DNA from: Arhodomonas sp051195215
GTDB lineage: Bacteria; Pseudomonadota; Gammaproteobacteria; Nitrococcales; Nitrococcaceae
Assembly: GCF_051195215.1 (NCBI RefSeq)
Contig: NZ_JBNAZM010000016.1
Coordinates: forward strand, 28,092-92,091
Direction: 5' to 3'
Length of the DNA: 64,000 nucleotides
The notes under the pieces were generated by a model. It was not told the DNA's origin. It made no database searches and saw nothing but the letters and a program-made list of their open reading frames with translations. The translations under genes and the position numbers were made by a program. How positions within the stretch are numbered: position 1 is the stretch's first letter; the number at the start of each line of letters is the position of its first letter. Shown here one piece after another: positions 35,965-45,572 of this stretch.

Positions 35965-37647
35965 ATGAGCAAACGGATTTTCGGTATGGGCAGCGCGGCG
36001 GCACTGGGATTCGCCGCGGCCCTGGGGGGCTATACCGGTAACGCGGTGGCCAACGGGGCGACCAGCGTGACCGTGGTGCCGGAGTTCTATACGGCGTTCA
36101 CCCGTAACTTCAACCCGTTCCTCTCGAGCCGCCTGCATACGACGCAGCAGTTCATCTACGAGCCTCTGGCCGTGTTCAACGAGGCGCATGGCAACGAGCC
36201 CGTCTTCCGCCTGGCCACGGATTACGAGCTCGCCGACGATTTGAAGAGCATCACGTTCACCCTGCGCGAGGGGGTGAAGTGGTCCGACGGCGAGGCATTC
36301 AACGCCGATGACGTCGTGTTCTCGTTCAACCTGGTCAAGGACAACGAAGAGCTCGACATCGAGGGCATCAACGAGTGGGTCGAGCGTGCCGTCAAGGTGG
36401 ACGAGCACACCGTGCGCTATGAGCTCAAGGCCGCCAACAGCCTGATCGCCAACGAGATCGTGTTGACGCCCATCGTTCCCGAGCACGTCTGGGGCGACGT
36501 GGACAACCCGGTCACTTACACCAACGAGAACCCGGTGGGCACCGGCCCGTTCACCGAGATCCGTGATTTCTCCCAGAATCTCTACGTCCAGTGCGAGAAC
36601 CCCGATTACTGGGACGCGAGCAACCTGGACGTGGACTGTCTGCGGGTCCCGCAGATCGCCAACAACGATCAGCTCCTCGCCAAGCTGATCAACGGCGAGC
36701 TCGACTGGACGTCGTCGTTCGTGCCGGACATCGAGGCCACCTACGCCTCCAAGAGCGAGAACTACAACTACTGGTTCCCGGAGGCAGGCACCACGGCGCT
36801 GGTGCTCAACTACGAGGCCCCGGCCGAGGGTGACCGCGAGGCCATCAACTCCATCAGCTTCCGCCGGGCGCTGTCCATGGCGGTGGACCGCGAGGCGGTG
36901 GTGGACTTTGCCGCTTACGGCTACGGCGCGCCCAACCACGATGCCTCCGGCATCTGCTCCAACCAGGCAGCCTGGCGCGACGAAGCCGTCTACGAGCAGT
37001 ACCAGCCGTACATGACCTATTCGCCGGAGAAGGCCAAGGCCATGCTCGACGAGGCGGGCTTCACCGACGGCGACGGCGACGGCTTTCGCGAGACGCCCTC
37101 CGGCAAGCCCATCGAGCTCACCATCATTACGCCCAACGGCTGGACGGACTTCAACAACGTCGGGATGATCACCGCCGAGATGCTCGGCGAGGTGGGCATC
37201 CGCGCCGAGGCGTCCACGCCGGAGTTCGCCGTGCTCAACCAGAAGATGGCCCGCGGCGACTACGACGTCTCCTTCACCAATTACTTCTACGGCCCGACGC
37301 CGTTCACCTACTTCGATCGCGCCTACAACTCCAAGTACCAGGCCGGCGAGCAGTTCGGCCGCTTCGCCATGCACCACTTCGAGGACGAGAAGCTCGACAA
37401 CCTCATCGACTCGTTCCTCAAAACGCCCACCAAGCAAGCGCGTGAGGGCGTGGTGCACAAGATCCAGGAGCGGATTGCCTCGCAGCAGGTCACGGTACCG
37501 GTGTATTGCAGTGCGTACTTCTACCAGTACAACACCAGCGATCTCGCCGGCTGGTGGAACGAGGACAATGCGCGCGGACGCCCAATGATCTGGGCCGGCA
37601 TTCCCGAGCGTCTCCTCCATGTCCTCGACCTGAAGCCCAGGCAGTGA
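35965..37647 (+). CDS. Chitooligosaccharide-binding protein of an Opp-type ABC importer (SBP family 5)
   Basis: 560 aa. A signal peptide (residues 1 to about 29) precedes a family-5 solute-binding protein: TFTLREGVKWSDGEAFNADD is the family signature (about 96-115), then SISFRRALSMAVDREAVVDF (about 298-317). The organisation (binding protein, two permeases, two ATPases, GH9, GH20) matches the Vibrio chitin cluster with its periplasmic chitooligosaccharide-binding protein, so (GlcNAc)n is the likely ligand rather than peptides. A hairpin directly after the gene could raise its expression over the permeases. Confidence 0.87.
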   Translation: MSKRIFGMGSAAALGFAAALGGYTGNAVANGATSVTVVPEFYTAFTRNFNPFLSSRLHTTQQFIYEPLAVFNEAHGNEPVFRLATDYELADDLKSITFTLREGVKWSDGEAFNADDVVFSFNLVKDNEELDIEGINEWVERAVKVDEHTVRYELKAANSLIANEIVLTPIVPEHVWGDVDNPVTYTNENPVGTGPFTEIRDFSQNLYVQCENPDYWDASNLDVDCLRVPQIANNDQLLAKLINGELDWTSSFVPDIEATYASKSENYNYWFPEAGTTALVLNYEAPAEGDREAINSISFRRALSMAVDREAVVDFAAYGYGAPNHDASGICSNQAAWRDEAVYEQYQPYMTYSPEKAKAMLDEAGFTDGDGDGFRETPSGKPIELTIITPNGWTDFNNVGMITAEMLGEVGIRAEASTPEFAVLNQKMARGDYDVSFTNYFYGPTPFTYFDRAYNSKYQAGEQFGRFAMHHFEDEKLDNLIDSFLKTPTKQAREGVVHKIQERIASQQVTVPVYCSAYFYQYNTSDLAGWWNEDNARGRPMIWAGIPERLLHVLDLKPRQ

Positions 37648-37658
37648 GGGCTCGCCTT

Positions 37659-37685
37659 GGGGCGGCCTGACGGCCGCCCCTGTTC
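37659..37685 (+). terminator. Hairpin between binding-protein and permease genes
   Basis: GGGGCGGCC and GGCCGCCCC form a perfect 9-bp stem with a TGAC loop, followed by TGTTCT. It lies 11 bp after the stop codon. Stems at this place in ABC operons often stabilise the upstream message or partly stop transcription. Confidence 0.6.
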
Positions 37686-37754
37686 TGATTCGCGCTCACG
37701 CGCGTGCCATGCATCTGCGGGTATCGACGAGGCGGTCAACACGAGTTCGAGCCA

Positions 37755-38738
37755 ATGGGATTTTTCCTGAGACGACTGAGTTTCTACCTGGTCGCCTTTC
37801 TTGTGGCGGCGACCATCAATTTCGTGCTGCCGCGCATCATGCCGGGGGACCCGGTGACCATGATGTTCGCTTCGGCCAACGCGCGCATGACGCCGGAAAT
37901 GGTCGAGGCGCTGAAGAAGGTCTACGGCTTCGTCGACGGGCCGCTATGGCAGCAGTACTTCACGTATCTGGGGAACGTGTTCACCTGGAATCTGGGCACC
38001 TCCACCCAGTTCTTCCCCGAGACCGTCAATGCCGTGCTCGGTCGCGCCTTCGGCTGGTCGCTGTTCCTCGCCGGTACGGCCATCGTGCTCGCTTTCTGCG
38101 TGGGCTCGCTCATGGGCGTGTTCGCCGCCTGGTTCCGCGGCGGGCGCTACGACGCCATCGCCTCGCCGGCGATGATGGTCTTCCAGGCGGTGCCGCCGGT
38201 GGTGATCGCGTTGCTGGCGCTGTTCACCTTCGGCGTCGGCCTGCAGTGGCTGCCCACCGGCTACGCCTACACCCCCGGCATGGATCCGGGCTGGAGCTGG
38301 GCGTTCGCCGCGGACGTGGCGCGCCACGCGGTGATGCCCATCGCCTGTGCCGCACTCATTCAGGTGGGCGGCTTTCTCATCACCATGCGTAACAACATGA
38401 TCAACCTGCTCAACGAGGACTTCATCACCATGGCCAAGGCCAAGGGGCTGGCCGAGAACCGGGTGATCTTCAACTATGGCGCCCGCAACGCCATCCTGCC
38501 CACGGTCACGGCGCTGTCCATGGCGCTGGGCACGGCCATCGGCGGGCAGCTCATCATCGAGATCGTCTTCAATTACCCGGGCCTGGGCACGGTGCTCTAC
38601 AAGGCGATCCTCGCCCGCGATTACCAGGTCATCCAGGGCCAGCTACTGCTGATGACCATCTTCATGCTCACCTTCAACTTCATCGCGGATCTGCTCTACG
38701 TGGTTCTCGATCCGCGCCTGCGCCGGGGAGGGGCCTGA
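37755..38738 (+). CDS. ABC transporter permease (DppB/OppB type)
   Basis: 327 aa. Six predicted membrane helices. The first helix is followed by the family motif FVLPRIMPGDPV, and the EAA loop is seen as DFITMAKAKGLAENRVIFNY (about 227-246), then IEIVFNYPGLG near the C-terminus. The ATG at 37755 was chosen because the preceding residues are not typical. It pairs with the next gene as the membrane channel of the chitooligosaccharide importer. Confidence 0.92.
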   Translation: MGFFLRRLSFYLVAFLVAATINFVLPRIMPGDPVTMMFASANARMTPEMVEALKKVYGFVDGPLWQQYFTYLGNVFTWNLGTSTQFFPETVNAVLGRAFGWSLFLAGTAIVLAFCVGSLMGVFAAWFRGGRYDAIASPAMMVFQAVPPVVIALLALFTFGVGLQWLPTGYAYTPGMDPGWSWAFAADVARHAVMPIACAALIQVGGFLITMRNNMINLLNEDFITMAKAKGLAENRVIFNYGARNAILPTVTALSMALGTAIGGQLIIEIVFNYPGLGTVLYKAILARDYQVIQGQLLLMTIFMLTFNFIADLLYVVLDPRLRRGGA

Positions 38739-38743
38739 CACCC

Positions 38744-39652
38744 ATGCGCATGCCAAGCTTTCTGCGCATCCTGCTCGGCAACGCCAAGGCCTCCACGGGG
38801 CTCGCCATCGTCGTGCTGTTCGTGGTGGTCTCCATCGGTGCGCCGTTGATCGCGCAGCACGAGCCGGATCGCCGCGTCGCCCGGCCCCACGAAGCGCCGA
38901 GTGCCGAGCATGTCCTGGGTACCACCCGCATGGGCCGGGACGTATTCTCCCAGGTGCTCCACGGCGGGCGCGTGTCCATTTCCGTGGGGGTCGGCGCGGG
39001 GCTCATCGTCTGCGCCCTGGCGGTGGCCATCGGCGTGACGGCCGGCTATTTCGGCGGGCTGGTGGACGAGGCGCTCACGTTCGTGATGAACGTCATGCTG
39101 GTGATTCCGCAGCTGCCGTTGCTGTTCGTGCTCGCGGCTTTCCTGGGGGAGACCTCGCCGCTGACCATCGCGCTCATCATCGGCATGACCTCGTGGGCGT
39201 GGGGCGCCCGCGTTGTGCGGGCGCAGACGCTGGCGTTGCGGGAGAAGGAGTTCGTCAAGGCCGCGCAGGTGCTCGGCGAGCCCGCCTGGCGCATCGTCCT
39301 CGTGGAGATCCTGCCGAATCTGATCTCCATTATCGGCGCGACGTTCATCGGCTCGGTGATGTACGCGATCATGACCGAGGCCACGCTCGAGTACCTCGGC
39401 CTCGGCGATCCCAACATCGTGAGCTGGGGCATCATGCTCTACAACATCCAGACCTCCTCCTCGATCCTGGTCGGGGCCTGGTGGGAGGTGATCGCGCCCT
39501 GTGCCGCGCTGATCCTGCTGGTCATCGGGCTCGCGCTGCTCAACTTCTCCATCGACGAGATCGCCAACCCGCAGCTTCGTTCCCATCGGGGCGGCGGCCG
39601 CCTGAAGCGGCTGTTCGCCCGCAAGCCACGACTCCAGGAGGAAGCCGCCTGA
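38744..39652 (+). CDS. ABC transporter permease (DppC/OppC type)
   Basis: 302 aa. It starts with a short cytoplasmic segment and TM1, then the DppC-type HVLGTTRMGRDVFSQVLHGG motif (about 56-75), and an EAA loop EKEFVKAAQVLGEPAWRIVL (about 166-185). The C-terminal tail is basic and cytoplasmic. It begins 5 bp after the other permease gene, and its stop overlaps the next start (TGATG), so the genes are coupled. Confidence 0.93.
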   Translation: MRMPSFLRILLGNAKASTGLAIVVLFVVVSIGAPLIAQHEPDRRVARPHEAPSAEHVLGTTRMGRDVFSQVLHGGRVSISVGVGAGLIVCALAVAIGVTAGYFGGLVDEALTFVMNVMLVIPQLPLLFVLAAFLGETSPLTIALIIGMTSWAWGARVVRAQTLALREKEFVKAAQVLGEPAWRIVLVEILPNLISIIGATFIGSVMYAIMTEATLEYLGLGDPNIVSWGIMLYNIQTSSSILVGAWWEVIAPCAALILLVIGLALLNFSIDEIANPQLRSHRGGGRLKRLFARKPRLQEEAA

Positions 39653-40668
39653 TGGCATCCGAGGATCCACAGCTGGCGGTGCGCAATCTCTGCGTCGATT
39701 ACGTTACCGACGTCGGTCCCGTGCGCGCCGTCGACAATGTCAGCTTCGAAATAGGCCGTGGCGAGATATTCGGCCTGGCCGGGGAGTCCGGCTGCGGCAA
39801 GAGCACGGTGGCGTTCGCCGTCACCCGGCTCACCAAGCCGCCGGCCACCATCGCCGGCGGCGAGGTCCTGCTCGGCGGCGAGAACGTGCTCGACTTCACC
39901 GGCCGGCGCCTGCAGCAGTACCGCTGGGGCGAGGTGAGCATGGTCTTCCAGAGCGCGATGAATGCGCTGAACCCGGTGCTCAATCTCGAGGAGCAATTCC
40001 GCGACGTGCTGCAGACGCACACCCGCCTGACCCGGCGCCAGGCGCGGCTGCGCGCCCAGGAGCTGCTGGAGCTGGTGGATATTCACCCCAACCGGTTGCG
40101 GGACTACCCGCACCAGTTCTCCGGGGGTATGCGCCAGCGCCTGGTGATCGCCATCGCGCTCGCGCTCAATCCCAAGCTCATCATCATGGACGAGCCCACC
40201 ACGGCACTCGACGTGGTGGTGCAGCGGGAGATCCTGCAGAAGATTCACGCCCTCAAGGAAGAGTTCGGCTTCTCGATTCTGTTCATCACCCACGATTTGA
40301 GTCTCATGGTGGAGTTCACCGACCGTATCGGGGTGATGTACGCGGGGCAGATCATCGAGAGCGCGCCGTCGCTGGCGGTGCTCGAGAAGCCGTTGCATCC
40401 CTACACCGAGGGGCTGCGCAACTCCTTCCCCTCGCTCACCGCGCCCAAGCAGCGGCTCACCGGCATTCCGGGCAGCCCGCTCAATCTCCGTGAGGTGCCG
40501 CCGGGCTGCCGCTTCCAGGCGCGCTGCCCGCAGGCGTTCGACGCGTGCTTTCGCGAGCCCACGGTGCTCGCGGACGTCGAGCCCGGGCACTACAGCCGCT
40601 GCCACCTCCATACCCGGGCGCACGAGCAGCCGTCGCCCGAAATCTTCCAGCGCGAGCGCGTGGGGTAA
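39652..40668 (+). CDS. ABC transporter ATPase (DppD/OppD type)
   Basis: 338 aa. Walker A GESGCGKST (about 44-52), Q-loop MVFQSAM, signature FSGGMRQR, Walker B LIIMDEPTTALD and the switch His in FITHD are all intact. The C-terminal oligopeptide/dipeptide domain contains the Cys motif CRFQARCPQAFDAC. The start overlaps the permease stop with AGGAGGAAG upstream. It forms a heterodimer with the next ATPase to power chitooligosaccharide import. Confidence 0.95.
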   Translation: MASEDPQLAVRNLCVDYVTDVGPVRAVDNVSFEIGRGEIFGLAGESGCGKSTVAFAVTRLTKPPATIAGGEVLLGGENVLDFTGRRLQQYRWGEVSMVFQSAMNALNPVLNLEEQFRDVLQTHTRLTRRQARLRAQELLELVDIHPNRLRDYPHQFSGGMRQRLVIAIALALNPKLIIMDEPTTALDVVVQREILQKIHALKEEFGFSILFITHDLSLMVEFTDRIGVMYAGQIIESAPSLAVLEKPLHPYTEGLRNSFPSLTAPKQRLTGIPGSPLNLREVPPGCRFQARCPQAFDACFREPTVLADVEPGHYSRCHLHTRAHEQPSPEIFQRERVG

Positions 40669-40671
40669 GCG

Positions 40672-41664
<993 letters not shown>

Positions 41665-41671
41665 GCGGATT

Positions 41672-43366
41672 ATGAGGATTCGCGTCAATCATCTCGGTTA
41701 CGAGCGCCGCGGGCCGAAGCGCGCGCTGGTCGAAGGGGCGCCCGAGGGGGCACGTGTGGCCATCGCACCGGCTTCCGATGCCGGCGTGCACCGGCGCTGG
41801 CGCCTGCCCGAAGCGTCGGCAACGCCGGGCTGGTCGGTGCGGGCGGCCAGCGAAGTGCGCTTCGACGACTGGCAGGAACCGGGCGAGTGGTCGCTGGTGC
41901 TGGAGGATTCCCAGGGGCGCGTGCTCTCCCGCTCGGCGGTGTTTTCCGTGACGGACGGTCTGCTGCGACGGCGCACGGTCTCCGATGTTGTCTTCGGCCT
42001 CAAGTCCCAGCGCTGCAGCGGCCGCTTCGAGCGCGCCGATGCGGATGTGCCGGTGGTAGGCAGCGAGGATCGCCGCGTGGATGCCCGCGGCGGCTGGTAC
42101 GACGCCTCCGGCGATGTGAGCAAGTACCTGAGTCACCTTTCCTACGCCAACTACTTCAACCCGCAGCAGACGCCGCTCGCGGTATGGACGTTGCTGTTGT
42201 CCGCGGAGCGCCTGGACGGACGCGGTGAACCGGCCGCGCGGCTGGGCGAACGGATGCGCGAGGAGGCATGTCACGGCGCGGATTTCCTGGTGCGCATGCG
42301 CGCGCCGGAAGGACCGTTCTACATGACGCTCTTCGACCGCTGGTCGAAGGACGTCGGCGAGCGCGCGTTGTGTGCCTATGCCGGCCCGGATGGCCGCAAG
42401 ACCGATGCCTGGCAGGCGGGTTTCCGCCAGGGCGGCGGCATGGCCGTCGCCGCACTCGCCGCGGCCTCGCGTCTTGCCGGGGGAGGGGCGTTCGCCGCCG
42501 ACGACTACCTCCACGCCGCGCGCTGCGCCTACGACGACCTGCTCGCCCACAACCGCGCCTACCTGGACGATGGCGAGGAGAATCTACTCGACGAGTACTG
42601 CGCGCTGATCGCCGCCGACGAGCTCTACCGGACCACGGAGAATGCGTGGTACGCCGAGCAGGCGACGGCCTGGGCGGAGCGCGTGCTGGGCCGGGCCGTC
42701 GCCGGTGAAGCCTTCTTCTGGCAGGCGGATCGAAGCGGGCGCCGGCCGTTCTTCCACGCCTGTGACGCCGGCATGCCCGCCATCGCATTGCTGCGGGCGG
42801 CCGACGCCTCGGCGTCGGACCAGGCGGCGCGCCTGCGCTCGGTGGCCCTGGCGGCGGTGGACGACGAGCTCGCGCGCACGGCGGAGGTGGCGAACCCTTA
42901 CCGCTACCCCCGCCAGGCGGTGAAGGCCGTCAATGCCACCGTGGAGACACGCTTCTTCATTCCCCACGACAACGAGACGGGGTACTGGTGGCAGGGCGAG
43001 AATGCGCGCCTGGCGTCGCTCGCCGCCATGGCCCTGCTCGCCGGGGAACGTACGGACGGTGAGCAAGCGCTCGCCTATCGCCAGTACGCGGGCGCCTGCC
43101 TGGACTGGGTGCTCGGCCTCAATCCCTTCGATGTCTGCATGCTCCACGGCCACGGGCGCCACAACGTGGCGTATCTGGACGCTTTTCCCAATTACCCCGG
43201 TGGTATCTGCAACGGCGTGACGGCGGGGGTGGTCGACGAGGACGACATAGTTTTCGCCCCGGAACCCTACGGCAGTGACGCGGCCTGGAACTGGCGTTGG
43301 ACCGAGCAGTGGCTGCCCCACGCCGCCTGGTATCTGCTCGCGGCCGTGCTCGCCGAGGTGGCGTAG
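41672..43366 (+). CDS. Glycoside hydrolase family 9, probable exo-beta-glucosaminidase
   Basis: 564 aa without a signal peptide, so cytoplasmic. An N-terminal Ig-like cellulase domain (about 1-95, RIRVNHLGYERRGPKRALV) precedes the GH9 (alpha/alpha)6 barrel. GGWYDASGDVSKY (about 140-152) corresponds to the catalytic DAGD motif, and Glu435/Glu443 in NETGYWWQGEN lie where the acid is expected. In Vibrio chitin clusters the GH9 protein between the importer and GH20 acts on glucosamine oligosaccharides, so I infer removal of GlcN units rather than cellulase activity. Confidence 0.88.
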   Translation: MRIRVNHLGYERRGPKRALVEGAPEGARVAIAPASDAGVHRRWRLPEASATPGWSVRAASEVRFDDWQEPGEWSLVLEDSQGRVLSRSAVFSVTDGLLRRRTVSDVVFGLKSQRCSGRFERADADVPVVGSEDRRVDARGGWYDASGDVSKYLSHLSYANYFNPQQTPLAVWTLLLSAERLDGRGEPAARLGERMREEACHGADFLVRMRAPEGPFYMTLFDRWSKDVGERALCAYAGPDGRKTDAWQAGFRQGGGMAVAALAAASRLAGGGAFAADDYLHAARCAYDDLLAHNRAYLDDGEENLLDEYCALIAADELYRTTENAWYAEQATAWAERVLGRAVAGEAFFWQADRSGRRPFFHACDAGMPAIALLRAADASASDQAARLRSVALAAVDDELARTAEVANPYRYPRQAVKAVNATVETRFFIPHDNETGYWWQGENARLASLAAMALLAGERTDGEQALAYRQYAGACLDWVLGLNPFDVCMLHGHGRHNVAYLDAFPNYPGGICNGVTAGVVDEDDIVFAPEPYGSDAAWNWRWTEQWLPHAAWYLLAAVLAEVA

Positions 43367-43399
43367 CGCCCGGCAGTCGCCATTGCGCAAGGAGGCCTC

Positions 43400-45349
43400 A
43401 TGATCGATGCTCCCAACCTGAACGCCGTCTCCCACCCCACCAGGGGATGGCTCGATGCCCGAGTGGTGGACAACACCGACGGTGCCGTGCGCGTCGTCCT
43501 CACCATCGGCCACACACTCGGGCGGGCCCTACAGGACGGGCGTCTGCACCTGACCATCTTCAGGCACGTCGACGCTGCCGCCTGTGAAGGCCTTCGGCTG
43601 GAGAGCCACATCGGCAGCCATTGCCGGTTCGCGCTGGAGCGGGCGGTGCCCGCCCAGGGAGAGCTGGCGGTTACGTTGGTGATGGCATGCGAGCCCATGC
43701 GCCATGTCACCGATCTGCCGCTGGCAGCCTATCTGGTCGAGGCGGACACCGCCCTCACGATTCCCCTGGCGGTGCGCCGGCAGCCGCCACCCGGCGAGCC
43801 GGTACCGGCAGAGCCGTTGCCGGCGGCAGCGGAGCTCGGGCTGATTCCCTGGCCGACGACGATCAACCGGGATGCCGGTGACTATCACCTGCAGCCGGCA
43901 GCGGGTGTCGCGGCTGAGGCGACAGCGGCGACCGCCGCCGCCGACTGGCTCTGCGAGGCGCTTGCCGCACACACGGGGGAGGTTCCGCCACGCCGGGCAA
44001 CGGCGCCGGTGCGATTTGTCACCGACGACGAGTGCGCCGCAGGCGACTATGGACTGGCAGTGGCCGCGAACGGTGTCACCCTGACCGCCGCGGACTGCGA
44101 AGGATTCCGCAACGCCGTCGCAACGCTGCTGCAGCTGCTGCCCGCGGCCACCGATGGACGGCCGGAGGGGGGCTGGCGGTTACCGCGGCTTCACATCGCC
44201 GATACGCCGCGTTTCCTGCATCGGGGGCTGATGCTCGACTGCGGCCGCCATTTCCACCCGGTGCCGCGCATCCTTCGCCTGCTCGAGCACATGGCGCGGC
44301 TGAAGCTCAACGTCTTCCATTGGCACCTCACCGACGACGAAGGCTGGCGCCTGGAGATCGACGCCTGGCCGGAGCTCACCCGGCGGGGGGGCTGGCGCGG
44401 CGAAGGCGAGGTGCAGCCGGGCCAGTATTTCAGCGGCGCCGAGCGTCATGGCGGCAGCTATTCCCGCGCGGACGTCGCTGCCGTGGTCGAGCGCGCCGGG
44501 GCGCTGGGCATCACCGTCATTCCCGAGATCGACCTGCCCGGGCATTGCCGGGCGGCGCTGCAGGCGTTGCCGGAGGTGCTCGTCGACGAGGACGATCGCT
44601 CCGCGTACCGCTCGGTGCAGAACTACCCCGACAACGTGCTCTCGCCGGCATTGCCGGGTACGTGGCGGCTACTCGAAGACGTTCTCGATCAGGTCTGCGA
44701 GCAGTTTCCGGCGCCCTGGGTGCATGTCGGCTGCGACGAGGTGCCCGCAGGGGCGTGGTCCGGCAGTCCGCGCTGCCGTGCGCTCATGGAGCGGCTGGGC
44801 TTTACCGAAGCCCGTGAGCTGCAGGGCTACATGATGGGCCGGCTCCAGTCCATGCTCGCGGCGCGCGGACGCGGCCTGATGGGCTGGGAGGAAGCCATGC
44901 ACGGTGACGCGCTGGCCCGTGGCGCCGTGGTCTTTCCCTGGACGGGTGAGGCGGCCGGTCTGGAGGCGGTGCGCAAGGGTTTCGACGTGGTTCTCCAGCC
45001 GGGTGAGTACGCCTATCTCGACCTGGCGCAGTCACACGATCCCGCCGAGCCGGGGCTGTGGTGGGCGGGTGAGCTGCCCCTCGATCAGGTCCACCGCTGG
45101 CAGCCACTCGCCGACGTGCCGGACGACGCCCCCGAGCGGCGGCACATCCGCGGTGTGCAGGCGGCGCTGTGGTCCGAGCTCATCCCCACCCGGGCACGCA
45201 TGGATTACATGCTTTTCCCGCGCCTGGCGGCGCTGGCGGAAGTGGGGTGGTGCCAGGGCGATCGCCCGTCGCTCGCCGATTTCAAGGCGCGCTGGCGGCG
45301 CTGGTGCGTGCAGCTCGACCGCCTGGGCGTGAATTACCACCGCGGCTGA
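43400..45349 (+). CDS. Beta-N-acetylhexosaminidase (GH20), cytoplasmic
   Basis: 649 aa, no signal peptide. An extended N-terminal region (about 1-140) and a GH20b alpha/beta domain (about 150-265) precede the TIM barrel (about 270-620). The catalytic Asp-Glu pair is Asp446-Glu447 in HVGCDEVPAG; earlier HRGLMLDCGRHFHPV and KLNVFHWHLTDDEGWRLEI are family hallmarks. It cuts GlcNAc from chitooligosaccharides that enter through the ABC importer. GGAGG precedes the ATG at 43400. Confidence 0.95.
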   Translation: MIDAPNLNAVSHPTRGWLDARVVDNTDGAVRVVLTIGHTLGRALQDGRLHLTIFRHVDAAACEGLRLESHIGSHCRFALERAVPAQGELAVTLVMACEPMRHVTDLPLAAYLVEADTALTIPLAVRRQPPPGEPVPAEPLPAAAELGLIPWPTTINRDAGDYHLQPAAGVAAEATAATAAADWLCEALAAHTGEVPPRRATAPVRFVTDDECAAGDYGLAVAANGVTLTAADCEGFRNAVATLLQLLPAATDGRPEGGWRLPRLHIADTPRFLHRGLMLDCGRHFHPVPRILRLLEHMARLKLNVFHWHLTDDEGWRLEIDAWPELTRRGGWRGEGEVQPGQYFSGAERHGGSYSRADVAAVVERAGALGITVIPEIDLPGHCRAALQALPEVLVDEDDRSAYRSVQNYPDNVLSPALPGTWRLLEDVLDQVCEQFPAPWVHVGCDEVPAGAWSGSPRCRALMERLGFTEARELQGYMMGRLQSMLAARGRGLMGWEEAMHGDALARGAVVFPWTGEAAGLEAVRKGFDVVLQPGEYAYLDLAQSHDPAEPGLWWAGELPLDQVHRWQPLADVPDDAPERRHIRGVQAALWSELIPTRARMDYMLFPRLAALAEVGWCQGDRPSLADFKARWRRWCVQLDRLGVNYHRG

Positions 45350-45367
45350 CGCGGTTACCGGACGGCG

Positions 45368-45390
45368 ATGCCCCGGCGGCGCCGGGGCAT
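45368..45390 (+). terminator. Strong hairpin after GH20
   Basis: ATGCCCCGGC and GCCGGGGCAT form a perfect 10-bp stem with a GGC loop, 19 bp after the stop codon. No T-run follows. The 183 bp to the chitinase start may hold a separate promoter. Confidence 0.6.
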
Positions 45391-45572
45391 ACCCCACACC
45401 GCAGGCCATAGGGAGGACCGAGCGAGAAACCGATCATCCGGCGCCGACGGAAAACCATGGACGAGACGGCGCCGGCGCCCCCGCAGAGCGGGGCAGAAGG
45501 GCCTTTCGACGGGCCCGGGAGCGGCCGCGGGGAGGCGGCCGTGTCATGGAGACGACAAGAGGAGAGTGCACG

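Noticed and set aside
34286..37620. Long antisense frames over the porin and binding-protein genes
   Set aside because: The sense frames have signal peptides, family motifs and ribosome sites; the antisense ones are low-complexity Val/Gly/Glu sequence.
41672..43366. GH9 gene as a cellulase
   Set aside because: There is no signal peptide, and its place between a chitooligosaccharide importer and GH20 fits a cytoplasmic glucosaminidase better.
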